From PALSA-243 sp036268375 (GTDB lineage Bacteria > Acidobacteriota > Terriglobia > Bryobacterales > Bryobacteraceae): a stretch of DNA of 16,265 nt. Positions 13,731 to 16,265 of the stretch are shown in pieces. The notes below the pieces were generated by a model, which ran no database searches, was not told where the DNA came from, and was given only the letters and a program-made list of their open reading frames with translations. The position numbers and the translations under genes were made by a program. Each line of letters starts with the position of its first letter. Positions within the stretch are counted from its first letter, which is position 1. The stretch covers positions 1 through 16,265 of the forward strand of contig DATAUH010000632.1 in assembly GCA_036268375.1 (NCBI GenBank). Reading direction: 5' to 3'.

Positions 13731-15074
13731 TTAGCGCGTCGATAGGTTCCGCAGGGCGTGCGCGATCGTCCCTTCTTCGGCTGCGAAGACTGTTCTCAGA
13801 TCCAGCACTGCGCGATCGTCTTGAATGCGCGTAATCACCGGCGGATCGCCGCCGCGAAGCGCCCGCTCCACCTCATTCGCATTCCCCGGCAACGCAATGA
13901 GCCAGGTCGCGATCGCCTGTTCAGGCGTCGAGCCTCCACCAATTACCGACTCTCCAGGCACAATCTCCGCCTCGACGTCCGGCACGGCAGCCAGCAGCGC
14001 CAGCGCACGCTCGCGAATCTGATCGGCCGTTTGGCGGATCATCGCAATCGCAGGTATGCAGTCCCATCGCTCCAGCAGAATTGCGCGTAAAGTAAATTCC
14101 AAGTGTTGGTAAATCAGTTTGTCCAGCCGTAGCGCGCGAAACAGCGGATTTCGCCGAAGCCGCGCAACAAGTTCTGGCTTTCCTGCGAGAATGCCCGCCT
14201 GCGGACCTCCGAGCAACTTATCGCCGCTGAACGAGACCAGATCTACGCCGGCGCGAAGGCTGTCAGCAACCAGCGGCTCATCGATTCCGGAGGCGCGCAA
14301 GTCCACAAGACATCCACTGCCGAGGTCTTCATATACCGGCAAACCGCGCTCGCGGCCTACTGCAGCCAACTCGGCGAGCGTGGGCCGAGCCGTAAAGCCT
14401 AACATGCGAAAGTTGCTGGGATGTACCCGAAGCAGGAGACGCGTGCGCTCATTAATCGCAGCGCGGTAATCGTCGATTGTCGTGCGGTTGGTGGTGCCGA
14501 CCTCTCGGAGCGCTGCGCCGGATCGCGCCATAATCTCCGGGATGCGGAAACCGTCGCCGATCTCGATCAACTCCCCGCGCGAAACGATTGCTTCTCCGCC
14601 TGCCGCCAATTCATTCAAAGCAAGAAATAGCGCTGCGGCGTTATTGTTTACGGCTATCCCGGGCGCGTCCAAGAGTCTTTCCAGCAGACCCGCGATATGC
14701 GTATCGCGTTTGCCGCGTCGCCCACACGCGATGTCGTATTCCAGATTCGAATATCCCGGCAAAGTCTCCACAGCGCCCAGCGGGGCACGTCCGAGATTGG
14801 TGTGCAACACCACACCCGTCGCATTGATCACGCGCTTCAGCGATGACTGTTCCAAGGCTCGCAGCGCGCGTGTAGCGCGATCCACCAGCACGTGGCCATT
14901 TACCTCTGGGCCGGTCTCCTGCCTACCATCGCGAATGCCCGCGCGAGCGGCTTCCAGCACGCGCCGGATCTCCTTGACGGCCACGGCATGGGGGAACTGT
15001 GCATATTCAGGCGGAAGCCGCGATAAGATCTCGTGCACTGCAGGCAACTCCCGCAGTTTTTCCCTGTCGTTCAC
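13731..15074 (-). CDS. selA: L-seryl-tRNA(Sec) selenium transferase
   Basis: A 447-aa PLP-dependent enzyme that converts seryl-tRNA(Sec) to selenocysteyl-tRNA(Sec) with selenophosphate. It shows the SelA N-terminal helix (LRELPAVHEILSRL, about 7-20), INATGVVLHTNLGRAPLG at 83-100, NNNAAALFLAL at 143-153, RGELIEIGDGFRIPEIM at 166-182, EVGTTNRT at 191-198, and the PLP-binding Lys286 in SFSGDKLLGGPQAGI. Length is near the usual 460 aa. The GTG at 15074 is chosen because the conserved N-terminus starts there and everything further upstream in frame is antisense to tRNA-Pro. No Shine-Dalgarno with proper spacing exists (GGAAGG is 1 nt from GTG), and the promoter suggests a leaderless mRNA. selB, selD and selC are not in the window. 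Confidence 0.95.
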   Translation of the reverse strand: MNDREKLRELPAVHEILSRLPPEYAQFPHAVAVKEIRRVLEAARAGIRDGRQETGPEVNGHVLVDRATRALRALEQSSLKRVINATGVVLHTNLGRAPLGAVETLPGYSNLEYDIACGRRGKRDTHIAGLLERLLDAPGIAVNNNAAALFLALNELAAGGEAIVSRGELIEIGDGFRIPEIMARSGAALREVGTTNRTTIDDYRAAINERTRLLLRVHPSNFRMLGFTARPTLAELAAVGRERGLPVYEDLGSGCLVDLRASGIDEPLVADSLRAGVDLVSFSGDKLLGGPQAGILAGKPELVARLRRNPLFRALRLDKLIYQHLEFTLRAILLERWDCIPAIAMIRQTADQIRERALALLAAVPDVEAEIVPGESVIGGGSTPEQAIATWLIALPGNANEVERALRGGDPPVITRIQDDRAVLDLRTVFAAEEGTIAHALRNLSTR

Positions 15075-15082
15075 GCCTTCCG

Positions 15083-15111
15083 ATAGTACGCGCTTGTGCC
15101 TGACCCCGCAA
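15083..15111 (-). promoter_or_regulatory. Predicted selA promoter (leaderless)
   Basis: On the minus strand, TTGCGG (complement of 15106-15111), 17 nt, then TACTAT (complement of 15083-15088). The -10 ends 8 nt before the GTG, so the start would fall at or 1-2 nt before the start codon. It overlaps the oppositely directed tRNA promoter. Confidence 0.55.
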
Positions 15112-15122
15112 CCGGCTAAACT
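15094..15122 (+). promoter_or_regulatory. Predicted tRNA-Pro promoter
   Basis: TTGTGC (15094-15099), a 17-nt spacer and TAAACT (15117-15122) place the start near 15129, almost at the mature 5' end of the tRNA. The -35 lies between the -10 and -35 of the divergent selA promoter. Confidence 0.5.
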
Positions 15123-15130
15123 AGGGGAAT

Positions 15131-15208
15131 CGGGGCGTGGCTCAGCCTGGCTAGAGCGCCTGGTTCGGGACCAGGAGGTCGGTGGTTCGAATCCACTCGC
15201 CCCGACCA
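15131..15208 (+). tRNA. tRNA-Pro (anticodon CGG)
   Basis: A full cloverleaf is visible: acceptor stem CGGGGCG (15131-15137) pairs with CGCCCCG (15198-15204), the D-stem is GCTC/GAGC, and the anticodon stem is CCTGG/CCAGG around TTCGGGA. The anticodon CGG is at 15166-15168. The variable loop is AGGTC, and the T-arm GGTGG-TTCGAAT-CCACT has one terminal G-U pair. Discriminator A15205 is followed by an encoded CCA (15206-15208). It reads the proline codon CCG. Its 3' end faces an integrase gene, so this half is the likely attachment site of an integrated element. Confidence 0.97.
15181..15208 (+). other. Probable attachment site (attL) in the tRNA 3' half
   Basis: Tyrosine recombinases encoded directly 3' of a tRNA usually use the T-arm to CCA segment as the crossover core, so that integration rebuilds the tRNA. 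Here the gene is intact and the integrase starts 91 bp beyond it. The exact core cannot be set without the right-end copy, which is outside the window. A GGTGGG/CCCACC inverted repeat at 15234-15253, between tRNA and integrase, could be part of the arm-site region. Confidence 0.5.
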
Positions 15209-15264
15209 AATCTTTCAATAATTTACAGGTCTTGGTGGGGCAAACAGCCCACCCAGTTGCCAAG

Positions 15265-15293
15265 TTGCGGCTGCATCCCTTCGTCCCTATACT
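15265..15293 (+). promoter_or_regulatory. Predicted integrase promoter (leaderless)
   Basis: TTGCGG (15265-15270), 17 nt, then TATACT (15288-15293). With the usual 6-7 nt from the -10, transcription would begin at about 15300, the A of the integrase ATG. No Shine-Dalgarno precedes this ATG, which agrees with a leaderless mRNA. Confidence 0.55.
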
Positions 15294-15299
15294 GCGGGC

Positions 15300-16265
15300 A
15301 TGGCGAAGAACGCAGCCACGCATCCGTCCCCGGCCCCTTCTTCCGCCAGCCAACCCGCTGATTCTCGCCCCGCACTCGCTCCCATCATCGAGATCAACGT
15401 TCGCCACATCGGCCGCACGCCACAGCCAGAGAAGCGGACGGGAAGCAAGGCTCCGGAGGGCTGGATCAAGAAGATTGACCGGCCGCGCGAGGGCAAGGTC
15501 TGGGTCGGGTTTTTCCATCTCTACGTCGCGGACCCTTCGGGCAGGGCCGTCCGCAGGAAGAAGGAGAAAACGCTGGGCCCTGCCACAATGCCGAAGCACG
15601 AGGCCCAGCAGAAGCTCGCCGATTATATCGAGGAGTACACAGGCAAACTCATCCACCAGGGAGAATCCATCGAGAGTTTTGGCGAGCTTTGGAAGGCGTT
15701 CTCGGCCGTAAAGGCGGGCTCCTGGGGCAAGAAAATGCGAGAGGATATGAAGTACCTGTTCAACAAGCACGTGCTTCCCGTCCTCGGCCAATATTCCCCC
15801 CGCAAGATCACGCTGACTCCGCTTCAATTGCTGGTGAACAAGATGGCTGAGGATGGGTACTCGAAATCCGCAGTAAAGCATATTCGCACGTACTTGAAAG
15901 CTTGCTTTGAATACGCGATTGACGAAGATCTTATTCCCAAGAACCCCGCTCGGAAACTCGCACTGCCGAACATCCACAAGAAGCCTTGCGATAGGTTTCT
16001 CAGCGTCAAGGAAGTGCAAGCCCTCCTGACGGCAGCTTCACCGCGGGAACACCTCGTGGTGCGGATTCTCGCTGTGTGTGGCCTGCGACCGGGTGAGGCT
16101 CTCGCCTTGCGAATTGACGACTTTGAAGGCAATCAACTTCGCATCGATGAAGCGCTGAAGGAACGGCAGTTGGGAGAGGATCGGTTTGGCGATACGAAGA
16201 CGGATGAGAGCGACAATTACGTGCCTGTACCACCTGATCTCTGCCGCGAGATTGCGGAATGGATC
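15300..16265 (+). CDS. Tyrosine recombinase/integrase, incomplete at right edge
   Basis: The first 322 residues are visible and no stop occurs before the window end. A Pro/Ala/Ser-rich, probably disordered tail (1-30) precedes a basic N-terminal segment (about 52-118, GWIKKIDRPREGKVWVGFF onward) resembling arm-type DNA-binding domains of phage integrases. The core-binding helical domain (about 125-215) includes SKSAVKHIRTYLKACFEYAI and NPARKLALP. The catalytic domain starts at about 233 (FLSVKEVQALL) with the first catalytic Arg263 in CGLRPGEALALR, and K300 in GDTKTDE is the likely beta-hairpin Lys. The HxxR and Tyr motifs lie beyond the window, so intactness is not shown. Its place 3' of tRNA-Pro marks it as the integration enzyme of a genomic island or prophage extending rightward. 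Confidence 0.93.
   Translation, partial: MAKNAATHPSPAPSSASQPADSRPALAPIIEINVRHIGRTPQPEKRTGSKAPEGWIKKIDRPREGKVWVGFFHLYVADPSGRAVRRKKEKTLGPATMPKHEAQQKLADYIEEYTGKLIHQGESIESFGELWKAFSAVKAGSWGKKMREDMKYLFNKHVLPVLGQYSPRKITLTPLQLLVNKMAEDGYSKSAVKHIRTYLKACFEYAIDEDLIPKNPARKLALPNIHKKPCDRFLSVKEVQALLTAASPREHLVVRILAVCGLRPGEALALRIDDFEGNQLRIDEALKERQLGEDRFGDTKTDESDNYVPVPPDLCREIAEWI

Noticed and set aside
14482..15711. 409-aa plus-strand open frame across selA, tRNA-Pro and the integrase start
   Set aside because: It is antisense to selA and out of frame with the integrase, is Ser/Arg/Pro-rich, and reads through a tRNA.
15075..16019. Long upstream extension of the SelA frame on the minus strand, including the peptide GASGFEPPTSW
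   Set aside because: This is the antisense translation of tRNA-Pro and of the integrase gene. The peptide is a well-known spurious product of reading tRNA genes backwards, and SelA's conserved N-terminus begins at 15074.

Overview
The window looks like chromosome of a soil Acidobacteriota bacterium, most likely from the Solibacter/Bryobacter side. This is inferred, not proven, from four things: a secreted VWFA-type protein of the kind expanded in Acidobacteria, a short (169 aa) CarD/CdnL-type regulator, a Tat-exported Gfo/Idh/MocA oxidoreductase, and generally GC-rich codon use. The right edge is the start of an integrated element at a tRNA-Pro gene.

Layout. Positions 1-359 hold the 5' part of an unrecognised gene leaving the window on the minus strand. 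It is divergent from a 769-aa secreted protein with an HExxH zinc-peptidase motif (562-2871), and a textbook LacI-family operator lies between them. After a strong hairpin come a small helical protein (3227-3538) and a CarD-family regulator (3811-4320). The CarD gene has a good sigma70-type promoter flanked by phased TCTAG boxes and a 17-bp tandem repeat. A LysR regulator (4298-5215, minus) overlaps the CarD gene tail-to-tail and is divergent from a two-gene sugar-acid operon, a PfkB/KdgK-like kinase and an SDR dehydrogenase (5323-7188). A perfect 8-bp dyad in their shared intergenic region is the likely LysR site.

Next is an SRPBCC/AHSA1-ArsR pair (7275-8077) with two copies of one palindromic operator over its promoter and ribosome binding site. 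It is followed by a Tat-dependent oxidoreductase (8188-9579), and then, on the minus strand, by aquaporin Z and an exported amidohydrolase (11575-9600). A roughly 570-bp stretch without a convincing gene leads to a membrane-anchored hypothetical protein (12145-12672). That gene starts at a TAATG overlap with a 9-codon leader ORF.

On the minus strand a VWFA protein (12682-13671) and selenocysteine synthase SelA (13731-15074) follow. SelA is divergent from tRNA-Pro(CGG) (15131-15208), and their predicted promoters overlap. Immediately 3' of the tRNA is a tyrosine recombinase (15300 to the window end, incomplete), the usual left-end arrangement of a genomic island or prophage.

The clearest functional modules are sugar-acid catabolism under LysR control, a self-regulated ArsR/SRPBCC operon, and the tRNA-Pro/integrase junction. 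I see no CRISPR array, rRNA, insertion sequence or recognised defence system. Whatever cargo the integrase carries lies outside the window. Promoters, operators and start sites are read by eye and are predictions.
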